From Isochrysis galbana (Eukaryota > Haptophyta > Isochrysidales > Isochrysidaceae): a DNA stretch of 64,000 nucleotides. Every line of letters starts with the position of its first letter. The first letter of the stretch is position 1. The stretch spans positions 797,975 through 861,974 of the forward strand of contig CM030943.1 in the NCBI GenBank assembly GCA_018136815.1. The letters are read 5' to 3'. This document shows positions 1 through 9,748 of this stretch, piece after piece. The notes below the pieces were generated by a model, which saw only the letters and a program-made list of their open reading frames with translations, did not search any database and was not told where the DNA came from. The position numbers were made by a program, and so were the translations under genes.

Positions 1-84
1 ACTCGTAGCGAATTCGGGACCTGATTGACCACGAAAAACTGGTTGCGTCGTCTCACAACAAGTAACATTACCAACTGCTTGCCC

Positions 85-774
85 TCACACGGTGCGCACT
101 TCGATGATTCGCGCTGTCTGGAAGCGCGTGTTGATCGAGCCCTCCACTGGCTGATCGTCCACAATTCTGAGCCCTGCCGATGCCACGATTTTGGCCACTT
201 GCGAGTGATATGTAACGACTCCAAAGTCGACCGTTGTGAGCATTCGTAAGAGAGGCTTGACATGCTCCATAATGGGAGACCGCACGTTCTGGAAGGTTTG
301 GGTGATGTAGATCGGCCCTCCGGGCACGACAAGCCGGCTGGCAGCGCGAAGTGCCTCAGGTGGGTCTGGCATGAGCGTCAGAGAGCCTGAGAAGTAGGCG
401 GCATCGAATTGCTGCCCGTTGAGGCGCAGATCTGTGAGATCATCATAGATTGAGCGGCAGTGCACCTTGATGCGGTCGCTTAGACCAGCGGAGGAAACCA
501 TGGCGGCCGCGCGGCGGATGTATGAGGCCTCGTAGTCAACACCTACTACCTCAAGCTGCCTCGACCGCACAGCGTCCGCATTGCGTATGAGCGCAGTTCC
601 AGTGCCGATTCCTATGTCGAGAAGCTTCGCCTTGGGCTGAAGGCGGCAGAGGACGGTGGCGTACCACTGGGCGGTCATCTTGACAATGAGCAGGTCGTAC
701 AGCGGTGCCATGAATGACCTAGCAAGAAGCACCGCAACCGCGCCCACAGCGGCGCAGAGGAAGAGCGAGCTCAT
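85..774 (-). CDS. Membrane-anchored class I SAM-dependent methyltransferase
   Basis: The 229-residue product begins with a hydrophobic, membrane-anchor-like N-terminus (about residues 2-24), followed by a Rossmann methyltransferase fold. Motif I reads LLDIGIGTGTAL at about residues 47-58, followed by an acidic motif II (VVGVDYEA). Later a FDAAYFSGSL segment and a VVPGGPIYITQ strand match the usual motifs IV and VI of UbiE/Methyltransf_11-type enzymes. It should transfer a methyl group from S-adenosylmethionine; the acceptor cannot be read from the sequence. I chose the ATG at 774 because the hydrophobic segment follows at once; an in-frame ATG at 921 would add 49 residues of low-quality sequence. 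No intron is needed. The gene stands alone at the window edge, with repeats upstream. Confidence 0.72.
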   Translation of the reverse strand: MSSLFLCAAVGAVAVLLARSFMAPLYDLLIVKMTAQWYATVLCRLQPKAKLLDIGIGTGTALIRNADAVRSRQLEVVGVDYEASYIRRAAAMVSSAGLSDRIKVHCRSIYDDLTDLRLNGQQFDAAYFSGSLTLMPDPPEALRAASRLVVPGGPIYITQTFQNVRSPIMEHVKPLLRMLTTVDFGVVTYHSQVAKIVASAGLRIVDDQPVEGSINTRFQTARIIEVRTV

Positions 775-1835
775 CGTGCAGAGCAGGAAGCCCGTCGGCG
801 GAACCTTTCCCGCGCCAGGGGACGAGACCGAGGGTGGCGCGCGTCCGCGTGTACATACTCTACGGAGTACATAGTAATAGTGAGTGACCAGGCTACTTGC
901 TGCCAAGGTAAAAAGCTCCACACACAGCTCCAGAGGCTAGAGCTTCTCACTTCTCACTCAATAACGTTTTTTATGAACTCCAATAAAAAAGAGCTGGAAG
1001 GTGCTAGGGGGCTCATAGAGGCATCAGGGGCATGTTCGCGAAGAAATCCAGTCGCTTGCCTTCCTCTGCAGCCTGAGTGCTCACCGACAGCGACAGCTGT
1101 TCGTCGTGTTGGCATCACCTCCTCGCCCAAAAGTTTTTCGTCGCGAAGAAATCCAATCCCTTGCCTTTGTCGAAACAAGCGAATGCTTGTTCGTGGGGCA
1201 AGTCTCAAGGGGCATAGAGCACAGTCTTGAGAAAGAGAGAGGGAGCGCGCGCGCTACATGTACATGGCGACACAAGCCACGATCACACATCACTCACAAA
1301 ACCGCCCAGTCAACAAGAGAAAACAACTGAGCGTTAGTACCACTACTCCCACTAGCCCGGTACTATCACGACACCCCTCAGCGCACCTGCCCGCACGCCT
1401 TGAAGTGGTGGCACAGACACATACACATATGCATCCCTTCAAATCTCCCCCCTCGCAAACCCCCGGCTCCCATTAATAACTCTCCACAAGCTACAATGAG
1501 GGAAAACCCAGTGAGGCGGACCGACCTACGTCGGGCGACTCACCGGGAAAAAACACCGGGGGGGGGGGGAGGGACCTCTCGTCGAGAAGCAGAACGGCCC
1601 TTACAGCTCGCGCCGCGAGCAGTCCTCGAAGAAATAAATGACTGCGCCCCCCGATACCTGCCACAAGGACGTCTTGAGCCACTCCCTTCCTCTCTTCCTC
1701 TTGTCGCCAGCCGCCCCCCTTCGCCCGTTTGCTAACGCAAACGGGGCCCGTTTCTTACCGCACTCCATCGGGGGGGGTGCAAAACCCCCCCTCTCCCTCT
1801 CTCCATTCTCCTCCACCCCTCTCCCTGCGGCGCGT
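775..1835. other. Intergenic region, no gene seen
   Basis: This is the upstream side of the methyltransferase. I see only short frames without domain character, a near-duplicate phrase (the string gcgaagaaatccaat/gt recurs at about 1038 and 1142), a G run at about 1559-1569 and C-rich stretches. No RNA gene is recognisable. Confidence 0.5.
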
Positions 1836-2245
1836 CGCCATGCGGCGCGCCACGGCCTGCTCTCAGAGGGCCTTTGGGGGCTCCCAGAGGGCCAGCAAGG
1901 GCAGCTCAGGGGGGATTGGAGGCTGGGGCTCAGCCCCTGGCCCTCCCCGCCTCTCTCACGCTTGCCACGCTGGCCATTGGAGCCTCCCAGTGGCCTCTGT
2001 ATGCCTGGCGACCAGGGGAGGGGGGGGGGTCAGCTCGAGGGCAGGCCCAGTATGGGCGTGGGAGTGCGAGTCGCGGCCCGCGCCCACGAAGGGTCTGGGC
2101 CAGGATGATGATTGCCCAGCCCCTGCCAGAGGGCAGGGGCTGAGGTTGATTGTACGGGCCCACCCCGGGGGGTGTCCGCGATGGAGAGAGGGGGGCGCGA
2201 GGCCCCCATTGACCCCCACTTATAAAAGTAGGTTGCCGCCCAGTC
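1836..2245 (+). repeat. Dispersed repeat family R2, copy 1
   Basis: About 400 bp recurs in reverse orientation at about 18095-18506. Shared landmarks are the phrase catgcggcgcgcca...cctgctctcagagg, a block of the form ccaggggctgagccccagcctcc, and a G/C-rich end containing accccccggggtgggcccgtaca and tcaatgggggcctcgcgcccc (as read on the opposite strand). It also shares a short core (gagggagaggcaggnggccaggg) with family R1. It carries no coding capacity I can recognise; it may be a SINE- or MITE-like element. Confidence 0.7.
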
Positions 2246-2456
2246 AACAAAGGGACACTCCGAAAACTCATGTAAACAGTCGCCACAATCAAAGAAACGA
2301 GTCCGGAGAAGAATGCAGCCAACCGAAACGAAGCCACAACGAAGAGTCTCGAAGTAAACGGCGATCACTTCTCAAGAACACAATGCCCATCCTAAATAAA
2401 GTTAATAAAGACACACAAGCCATCGGATCCGTCGAGAGTATTGTGGAAATACTCTG

Positions 2457-2910
2457 GATCCAACCAGTGATGGTGCATCAGTACTGACGTCAGCTTTTTA
2501 CATCAGTGTCAGTTCACCTCAAGCTGACAACTGATGTCAGTTGTCAGTTGTCAGCAGCTTGGAGCGGGGAGAAAAACAAAACCCGCAGTCCTCTTTACTT
2601 TCTACAGCCAAAGAAAAAAATGAAAAATCTGCCAAGCTGGGATTCGAACCCATGCCCAGCGTCGCACACCGCACGCGCAGGGCAACCTGAGCCGCTAAGG
2701 GCCCGTCAACAGACCAGCATTGGGCGTTATGTGGTATTTAGATTTGCAGCAAAGACACAGGTCACTGATGTCAGCTGATATTCTGCTCGCTCAGAGCCTT
2801 TGAGGTGATGTCAGCTGATGGACCTCATCAGCTGACATCAGCTACTGATGTCAGTGTTAGCTCGAAATTGGTGTCAGCTGACGGACTGATGCACCATCAC
2901 TGGATCCAAC
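2457..2910. mobile_element. hAT-type MITE with perfect TIRs and 8-bp target duplication
   Basis: The element body runs from 2465 to 2902 (438 bp). Its ends are perfect 18-bp terminal inverted repeats: CAGTGATGGTGCATCAGT at 2465-2482 and its reverse complement at 2885-2902. The 8 bp GATCCAAC flanks it on both sides (2457-2464 and 2903-2910). An 8-bp duplication with a CAG-starting TIR is the signature of the hAT superfamily. The interior has no transposase frame, so this is a non-autonomous MITE. Subterminal DNA on both sides is dense in copies of tgatgtcag and its complement, as expected for transposase-binding sites. A tRNA-like segment lies inside at about 2634-2708. Confidence 0.88.
2634..2708 (-). 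tRNA. tRNA-like sequence inside the MITE, probably a pseudogene
   Basis: On the minus strand a canonical T-loop/B-box GGGTTCGAATCCC and an A-box-like TTAGCGGCTCAGGTTG lie about 75 nt apart end to end. A possible anticodon arm gives GCG (Arg), with two wobble pairs in its stem. A T-run (ATTTTT) that could stop RNA polymerase III follows the 3' end directly. The 7-bp acceptor stem does not pair (GGGCCCT against CTTGGCA) and the T-stem has an A-G mismatch, so I read it as a degenerate tRNA or tRNA-derived piece, not a functional gene. Confidence 0.4.
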
Positions 2911-3534
2911 AGCCTTCCTCTGCAACCATTTGAAGCCGATGGATCTACTCGCGCCAGGCAGCTTGAGCTTCGAACTCACGGAATGGATGGAAGTGGTGGT
3001 GCACAATTTTATCAAGCATCAAGCACCCTGTAGTGTGGATCAATGAGATTCGCTTCGACCCGGTGCTACGGTGACGGTCGTCGCATGGGAATGGGCAAAC
3101 GTGGACGTGGTCAGGCACTTGTGTCCCAAGATTGGTGTCAACGTTGAGGTGGCTGGCTCGAATGTGGATGGATGCTGAGTGGAGCGATGCATGCGTTGCC
3201 GCGCATGCGCAAACGGCGCGATAGCGATAGCGGTAGTACTGACCGGTGCCGACCGACACCTCACACCTCTGCTCGCTTATGCTTATTGACGAATTGTGAT
3301 GGCCCATAGGGACTGAGGGCAATGAGGAAGGAGGCATGCCGGCGGCAGGCGCGGCGGAGGAGACGACTTCAGAGGGGCTGACGGGCTGAAGCCCGTCAGC
3401 AGAGGAAGGCGGGCAGGCGGGCTTGGGCGAGGGCGAGGACGGCGGCGAGAGCGACATGAAACGAGCGGCGAGAGGCGAGGGTGAGTGTGAGGAGGGCTGT
3501 GATGGCAGGGGCTGGCGAGGCGAGGCGAGTTTGT
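2911..3534. other. Intergenic region, no gene seen
   Basis: Between the MITE and the LTR I find no convincing coding sequence. Open frames on the minus strand here are Ser/Pro-rich and lack domain character. Confidence 0.45.
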
Positions 3535-4134
3535 TGGGTACGAGTGTTACGAGAGCGAGAACGACGAGAGCGAGAGCGACGACGGATGACGACTGACGAC
3601 AAGACGACGGACAGAGACACCCAGGAAAACACCCCGACTCTCGCCCCACGACTTTCTCACATAACTCGACTGAAATCAAACCCAAACACTCCGGCCAGAC
3701 AACGACGGACGACGATCAGAAGGCGATCTGTCGGCGATCCCGTCTGGAAGGGGAATCGCACCATAACGGAAACGAGGGGCAATCCTGCCGCGCAGGATTC
3801 CAAGAGACCTACCGAATAAGACGAAAGGAGTGCGATGTGCCTCAGGGAGAGATACGAAGAGGTCGCAAATTAAACCTAATTGCCCCCTGAAGCAGATAAA
3901 GAAACGCAGGGGAGATAGCAAATTAAACCTATTTGCGAGGCGCCTCGGAGGAAGAAAGGTAGGGAAACTTCCCTTCTCTTTCGAGAGAAAGAGAGAGGGC
4001 GCTCCACAACCCACGATCCCATACATCCAAGCGAAGCTTTTGACCGAGAACGAGAACGAGAGAATTATAACGATAAATACCGAACGACGAAGAGAAGAGC
4101 GAAGCCTAACGAGTGTCGATTCGCGAATGCGACA
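3535..4134 (-). repeat. Probable 3' LTR of a Ty3/gypsy element (LTR family copy A)
   Basis: On the minus strand this 600-bp block begins TGTCGCATTCGCGAATCG and ends TACCCA, so it has the TG...CA ends usual for LTRs. A run of six G (4135-4140 read on the minus strand) precedes it, as a polypurine tract should. It lies downstream of the chromodomain pol fragment on the same strand, which fits a 3' LTR. Related partial copies occur at about 24599-25183 (same orientation) and about 39398-39738 (opposite orientation). The boundaries rest on comparing these three copies by eye; no target duplication could be tested because the other LTR is not in the window. Confidence 0.62.
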
Positions 4135-5082
4135 CCCCCCTGCTAGGATCGAGCGTCCCGCGAGGAAAGAAGAGAACCTAACGGACATCGGAGAGCTCCA
4201 AGCAAGCCACGAGAAAGGCAGAAGAGCAATCCTGAACGAGACCGAATGAGCCAAGAGCGAAGAGCGAATAAATCCGAAGAGCGAATGAAACAATAAATCG
4301 AGAAGTTACGAATTACGAACAACGAACAATCGAGGACCGATGAGAACGGAGAACGACGAGAATCGAGAATCGAGAGCGAGAAACGAAGAACGCGGAACGA
4401 CGAGAATCGAGAATCGAGAGCGAGAAACGAAGAACGCGGAACGACGAGAATCAAGAATCGAGAGCGAGAAACGAAGAACGATAAGGACGCGGAATGATGA
4501 GAATCGAGAATCGAAGAACGAACGACGAACGACGAACGACGAACGACGAACGACGAACTATAAGAATAGTGCGCGACGATCGAAGAGACAGGGAGTACCA
4601 CACCCGTCCGGACGATAAGGTGTAGAATCGGCGGCCGGCGCGGCAGACCGCAGGACTCAACGCTGCAACCCATCCCCTGCTCTCTTTTACGAGAGTTTTA
4701 CCTGGATGTTTGGGCGGTGTGGCGGCACCCAAGTTACAACGCGGCGTCTCCTGTTCTTCGATATATGAGTAGTCGAACAGCCAACGGCGAAAGGCGGCGA
4801 GATATCACGACGGGCTCGGCACGTCACGCGCGAGCTAAACGACGAGGTACGGGGGTCTCCTGACAGAGCGCAGCGAAAGGGGAGGGAGATCCATCCTCCG
4901 TGGTCGAAAGGGGGGCGAGCCATACCTCACTTCCCGCGGGGGGAACTATTCGGCGGCCGCGGGGGGAAAATTCGGCGACCGCGGGGGGGAACTGGAAAAG
5001 AATTCCCGTACGTTCCCGTACCGCGATCAAACGTCAACGACGGCGTTGAGAGATATCTGAAGGGGCGTGACAGTCGCGACTG
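4135..5082 (-). other. Retrotransposon 3' untranslated region with tandem repeats
   Basis: This lies between the end of the pol frame and the LTR. It holds a tandem array at about 4340-4500 with a unit of about 43 bp (gaatcgagaatcgagagcga and relatives), then a 7-bp array (cgacgaa) at about 4521-4558. Near 4930-5000 a G-rich phrase of the form cgcggggggaac recurs about three times. I see no gene. Confidence 0.5.
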
Positions 5083-5903
5083 TCAGAAGAACGCAGAGGG
5101 TGTATCGAGGAGAGAGACGAGGGTGCGATCCGATGGCGACAGGCGTGCGAGAGCCTCGGAGCGACAGCGAACGAAGGTAGGCGAGGCAAGGGCAGCGTGC
5201 GCAAATGAGTGGGAGCCAAACCACGGGGAACCGCGCGACGATCCCGACGAGTACCACCACTGCCCGAGGACGAAGACCGCGTGCTGCGGCCGCATCATTG
5301 GACCTGCAGGGTTGGCAACAGACGGGCGGGCTGAGACGGGCAAATGGGAGACATGAGCAATGGGGCCACTGTGCGAGGACGGTGCGAGACGAGGCGAGCG
5401 GCGCGGGGCCTGATGATCCGAGCCGGTGGTCTCGGATCCCACGGGAGCTTCGATCGCGTGCGACGTCGGCGGGGTTGAGACGGTCTGAGATTGTGATTCT
5501 GCAGCCCGCTTTCTCATCTGAGGCTTACGAAGAGGCGGGAAGGGGTGAGCATCATCATAGGCGGTGACGAGTGACTCGCAGCGGCGAAGCAGTTCGGCTA
5601 GCGGCTCCCATGTGGCCGCAGCTTTCGCGTAACCACGCCACTTGACGAGATACTGCCTGGAATCACCTCGACCCTTGCGGTCAAGGAGTGAATCCACCAG
5701 ATACTCATCTCTTTGGACGGGGTCTTCATCTGTGAGGGTATAGTAGGGACGGAGGTTAGTCACATGCACCTCCTCGGAGAGGAGGCGATTTTCTTGGTCG
5801 CGTAGTCGGTAGCGGCCAGCGCCAAGCGCCTCAGCAATGCGGTATGGTCCACTGTAGTGGTAGAGGAGCTTGTTGCGGTGTCCTGGAATCTTGCGAACCA
5901 CCC
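5083..5903 (-). pseudogene. Ty3/gypsy pol C-terminus: integrase tail plus chromodomain (partial)
   Basis: About 273 residues are visible before the scaffold gap. The first part is the C-terminal domain of a retroviral-type integrase with a GPY/F-type module (SGPYRIAEALGAGRYRL). Next comes a chromodomain of about 50 residues containing YLVDSLLDRKGRG, QYLVKWRGY and TWEPLAEL; such domains direct chromovirus integration to particular chromatin. A Ser/Pro/Arg-rich tail follows. The frame is open from gap to stop, so the element may be young, but the catalytic integrase core, reverse transcriptase and gag are not in the window. The LTR-like block at 3535-4134 lies downstream on the same strand. It is typed as a pseudogene only because it is incomplete here. 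Confidence 0.8.
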
Positions 5904-6003
5904 NNNNNNNNNNNNNNNNNNNNNNNNNNNNNNNNNNNNNNNNNNNNNNNNNNNNNNNNNNNNNNNNNNNNNNNNNNNNNNNNNNNNNNNNNNNNNNNNN
6001 NNN
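5904..6003. other. Assembly gap (100 N)
   Basis: Exactly 100 N, a conventional placeholder of unknown real length. It separates the minus-strand chromodomain retrotransposon from the plus-strand FANCI gene and hides the start of both. Confidence 0.99.
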
Positions 6004-9000
6004 CCGCAACGGCTCGACCGTGAGCAGCTCGGCCACATTCAAGGCGCAGTCGTGCTTCACATCCAGCTCGCTGTCAAGCAAGACCAGGCACTCGGCGTCG
6101 CGCTACTCAAGATGGTCAAGAGCGGACACATGCAGCTTGGCAACTTCTCATTGTCCCTGCTCCTTTCCCTTGCGAGGATTCGACGCTTCGAAGAGTCCAC
6201 AATCACATGCATTATCGGCCTGATCCGCTCTGCTGTGCAGCTCCGCGCCTGGTGAGTGCCGCACAACCCTCGCGTGCCGCGCCTGCCACGGACCGCACAA
6301 GGCTGACTTCCTAGCCCATCCGCTGTTGCAGGTGTGCCTCCTCGCCCTGGATGGCGGAGCTTGCGCAGCGGCTAGGGCCGCTGCTCCGTCCCGAGGATTT
6401 GCTGCTTGAGGCTGTCCGCGCCTCATCGGTGGGTGCGTGGGACCATCTCGTCCCTTCGCTAGTATCCCTCTCATCTTCTCTGCTCGACCTCCCGCCGCCG
6501 TCCGCCCAAGCAGCTGCTCTAATTGCCGCGCCCGAGACGGCGAACGAGGAGGCTCTGCATGATCGGCTTCCAGACGCTACTCGCCTCCCTCAGCTCGGCA
6601 AGACGATGCTTGTCGAAACCTTTGTGCTGCACTCTATGGTCCGTGCTGAGGTGATGGAGGCGATATGTTCCCGCGTCGTGGCCCGCGGCGACTCCGTGCA
6701 GCATTGGGTCGCGCTGCTGCAGGACCTCGTGGGCAAGCAGCCAACCCTTGTCCTTGATCATATCGGGCGGCTCAAACAGCTCCTCGAGTATGTGCTCCAC
6801 CTGCCGCCCGCCGTCGCGGCCCCCATGCTACGCTCCTTCCTGCCGTTGCAGCGCCAGCGGCCCGACTTGCGCGATCAGCTCATCCTGCTGCTCCGCAAGG
6901 CCATGTTCCACCGAGAAGAGGAGCTCCGCCTGACGGCGGTCCACGGCTTCCTGCAGCTGCTCCACGGAACCGCTGAGGTGACCGAGGCCACCTCCAACGG
7001 TGCCTCGTCGACAGTCTCGGTGTCTCTCCAATTCCAGCTAGAGCTCCTCGGTTTCATTCGCCGATCTTTCAGCCAGCAGGCGTCCATCCGTTCTGTGTTG
7101 TACGACGGTCTTGTCGTCGTCTTTGAACAGCAATCGCAATTGCGAGAGCTCATCTCGGAGCTGCTCACCAATCAGCTTCGCCATTACCACATCGAGCTAG
7201 CAACGGAAGACGCATACAGGGGAGATACGCAGATAGATATGTCGCTGCGCAGGGGAATGATGGCTGAGGCGCCGCTTTCGATGCAGGTTTCTTCCGCCCG
7301 CATGACCCTCATGCGTCGGGCAAGGCGCGCCACCCACCCGCCCTAGGGAATGTGCACTATGCTAAGCTTGTTGCCGACCGGCTCGTTCTCAGGCTTGTCT
7401 TCGGGCCTCTACCGGAGCAAATGGCGAGGAGACGGTGGTTGTGGTCGAGCCGCTGCCGGACCTGATCCGCGCAATCGTGCGCTGCGCTAGATGCGCCGGC
7501 GAATCCGAGGCGACACCACCTCCAAGCTTGGTCTCGTTGCGCACCCTGATGGCGGGGATTGTGCGTCGCTTCAGTGCGTGCAGCTTGCCGTCGCTCGGGC
7601 TCTCGGAGAAATGTGAGATGTCACAGGTAAGAGCATAATATTGCCCGCCCAGGCGTGATGCCGCATTAGGGATGATCGCGGCTGCACAGAGTACGTGCTC
7701 TCTCTGCGGCTTGTCCGCGCCGATGTGACACCAATTCACGCTCGTCCTCATACTTGCAGGCTTCATCGATGGGCGCAATGGCGCTTGCTCGTGCGGGACT
7801 TCTAGAGCGCGTGCTGGAGTCTTTGCTCGAGTGGAGCGTGCTCTGTGATACAGCCGGCGGCGAGGATACGGAACAGCCGCCATCGAGCGCGCCGTCCCAG
7901 CTCACCGTCTCCTCGCATCTCCTCCCCGAAAGCGCCCGCCTCCTCTTCAAGCTACTCGTGGAGCTAAGCGCCCGTGTCAAGGAGGTCAAGGCCCCACCGC
8001 GTGGAAGGAAGCCCATTGGCGTGCCCAAGTCAATTGGTATCTCATTGTCATTGGGCGCTTGCGAGCGAGTTCTCAAGGGGGTGCTCGCTGACCAAGCCGT
8101 CGCTTCAACGGGCAGAGGCTCCCACTTTGTGCGGCATATTTTGCGTGCATGTGAAGCGCAGGCTCGACGAGTGGCCGCTAACGCTATGGCGGCACTGCGC
8201 TCTGGGCAGCTGCATCCGAACGAGTCACATCTCAATGATCTACGCTCCATCGCCACTGTCGGACGCCTTCTCCTCGAGTTTGTGCCGCACGCTGAGGCTC
8301 AAACTGGTAAGGAGGCGCCATCGGGGAAGCTGCATGCCAACCCGCTCACTGGCGAGAAAGACACTCCGGGCGCCACTGCGAGGCCCGTTGGCAAGGGCGT
8401 GGAGAAGGCCGTTCGTTCTACTATGGCCTCAAGGCTTCAGCTCGTGCTCGAGGCTGCCCTGGCGTGCGTGACCGCGCTGTCAAGCTCTCCATCACTAGTG
8501 CCGCTCCGCATCATGCTTGCCCGTGCAAATCGCAGCGACGAGGCCAACCGTGTGCGTGTTGGTAACGAGGGCGATGCGCAAGCCGCTCCGACAGACGTCT
8601 GCGCACTCTCCCTAATCGAAGATTACGTCATGCAGGAGCTACTCCCACTTGCTCAACGCCTAGCGTATGACGACTCGCACCGTGAAGCTGAGGCTGCCCT
8701 TGCGATCGCTTCGCACTTGACAAATGCGCTTCCGTCGAGTCGGCTGACCAAGGCGCATGCGTGGGCAGCATCCGTGTGCAAACAGGAGGCACACTTGTCG
8801 CTCGCACTTCGCAAGAGCTTCTTGGCCAACTACCTCCATTTGGAGAGAGCAAGCTCGAGCGGACGGTTTGGTTCTGCTGCTGTAGCGAAAGAATTATATC
8901 TACTGCTTGGCGACAATCTTAAAGACGACGATGATGTGGAGGAACCAGCACAACGACTGGGCATGCTCGAGGAGGGCAGTGCCAACTCGATGTGCTCGCC

Positions 9001-9748
9001 CCTCATCGACACTCTCGACGCTGAACTTGTTGAACTGTCACACGCATCTTCGATCATGATGCAAGCCATGGAGCGCGCGCGAGTTGACGTTTCGTACAAG
9101 GGCGCTATCGACCCTGAGGTCGATGCGCTCGAACACTCGATTTGCGAGCGCTACAAGCATGTGGCCGGAACGATGCGGATGCTACTCAAGTCGCAGATCG
9201 AGGGCGGGCCGGCGCAAGCTTTGCTACGATCGTGCACAACGTTTTTCAAGCAGTTGGAGGCGGTATTCAAGGCTGTCAAGTCGCCGTCCAAGCGCATGGA
9301 AATGCTCCTTGCCCACGTGTGTGGTGAGACCGGGGTGACGGTGTCCATGTATGGGCTTCTAGGCTTCTCGTCGTCGTCCGATGCGATGGGGGAGTCGTCG
9401 GCACGTGTGATCAAGGAGGCGAAGATCGTGCCGGCGCTCATCTTCCAGCTCGAACGCTTCGAAGCTGCAGTGGTCAAGCTCTCAAAGTCGTCTGGGCGCG
9501 ACCTTCTCCGCTTCATGAAGCGCGCTACCGCCCGTGACTTTAAAATACAGGCTGAAGAGGTGGTGAACGCCATCCGGAAGGCGGAGGAGATTCAAAAGGA
9601 GGAGGATGGCGGCAGGAAAGGGCGTAAGAAGCGGGCCTGCGGAGCTGGGAGCAGGGGCAACAGTGCGAAGCGAGGTAAGACAGGCGATCAAGAGGCGGAA
9701 GGTTGTGTTGAGATCGACGAGGACGACATGGGCGAGGAAGAGGAGTGA
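6004..9748 (+). CDS. FANCI: Fanconi anaemia group I protein FANCI (5' end missing)
   Basis: Four exons fit: 6004-6251 (open into the gap), 6332-7286, 7393-7626 and 7760-9748. All introns are GT-AG with matching phase (donors gtgagt, gtttct, gtaaga), giving 1,141 visible residues against roughly 1,330 in animal FANCI. FANCI pairs with FANCD2 in the ID2 clamp that closes on DNA at stalled forks during crosslink repair. Family-typical segments include HIQGAVVLHIQLAVKQD with LLLSLARIRRFEES near the start, LILLLRKAMF (Lys at 6897-6899, the likely monoubiquitination site), VEPLPDLIRAIVRCAR, and the C-terminal block ARVIKEAKIVPALIFQLERF followed by LSKSSGRDLLRFMKR and ARDFKIQ. The tail is basic then acidic (KGRKKR...EEEE), with a possible nuclear signal. 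The missing N-terminus is either in the gap or displaced by the neighbouring retroelement. Confidence 0.93.

Noticed and set aside
2634..2708. A functional tRNA-Arg gene
   Set aside because: The acceptor stem does not pair and the T-stem has a mismatch, and it lies inside a MITE.
4340..4560. A CRISPR-like array
   Set aside because: Units abut or overlap without unique spacers; it is an ordinary tandem repeat in a eukaryotic retroelement.
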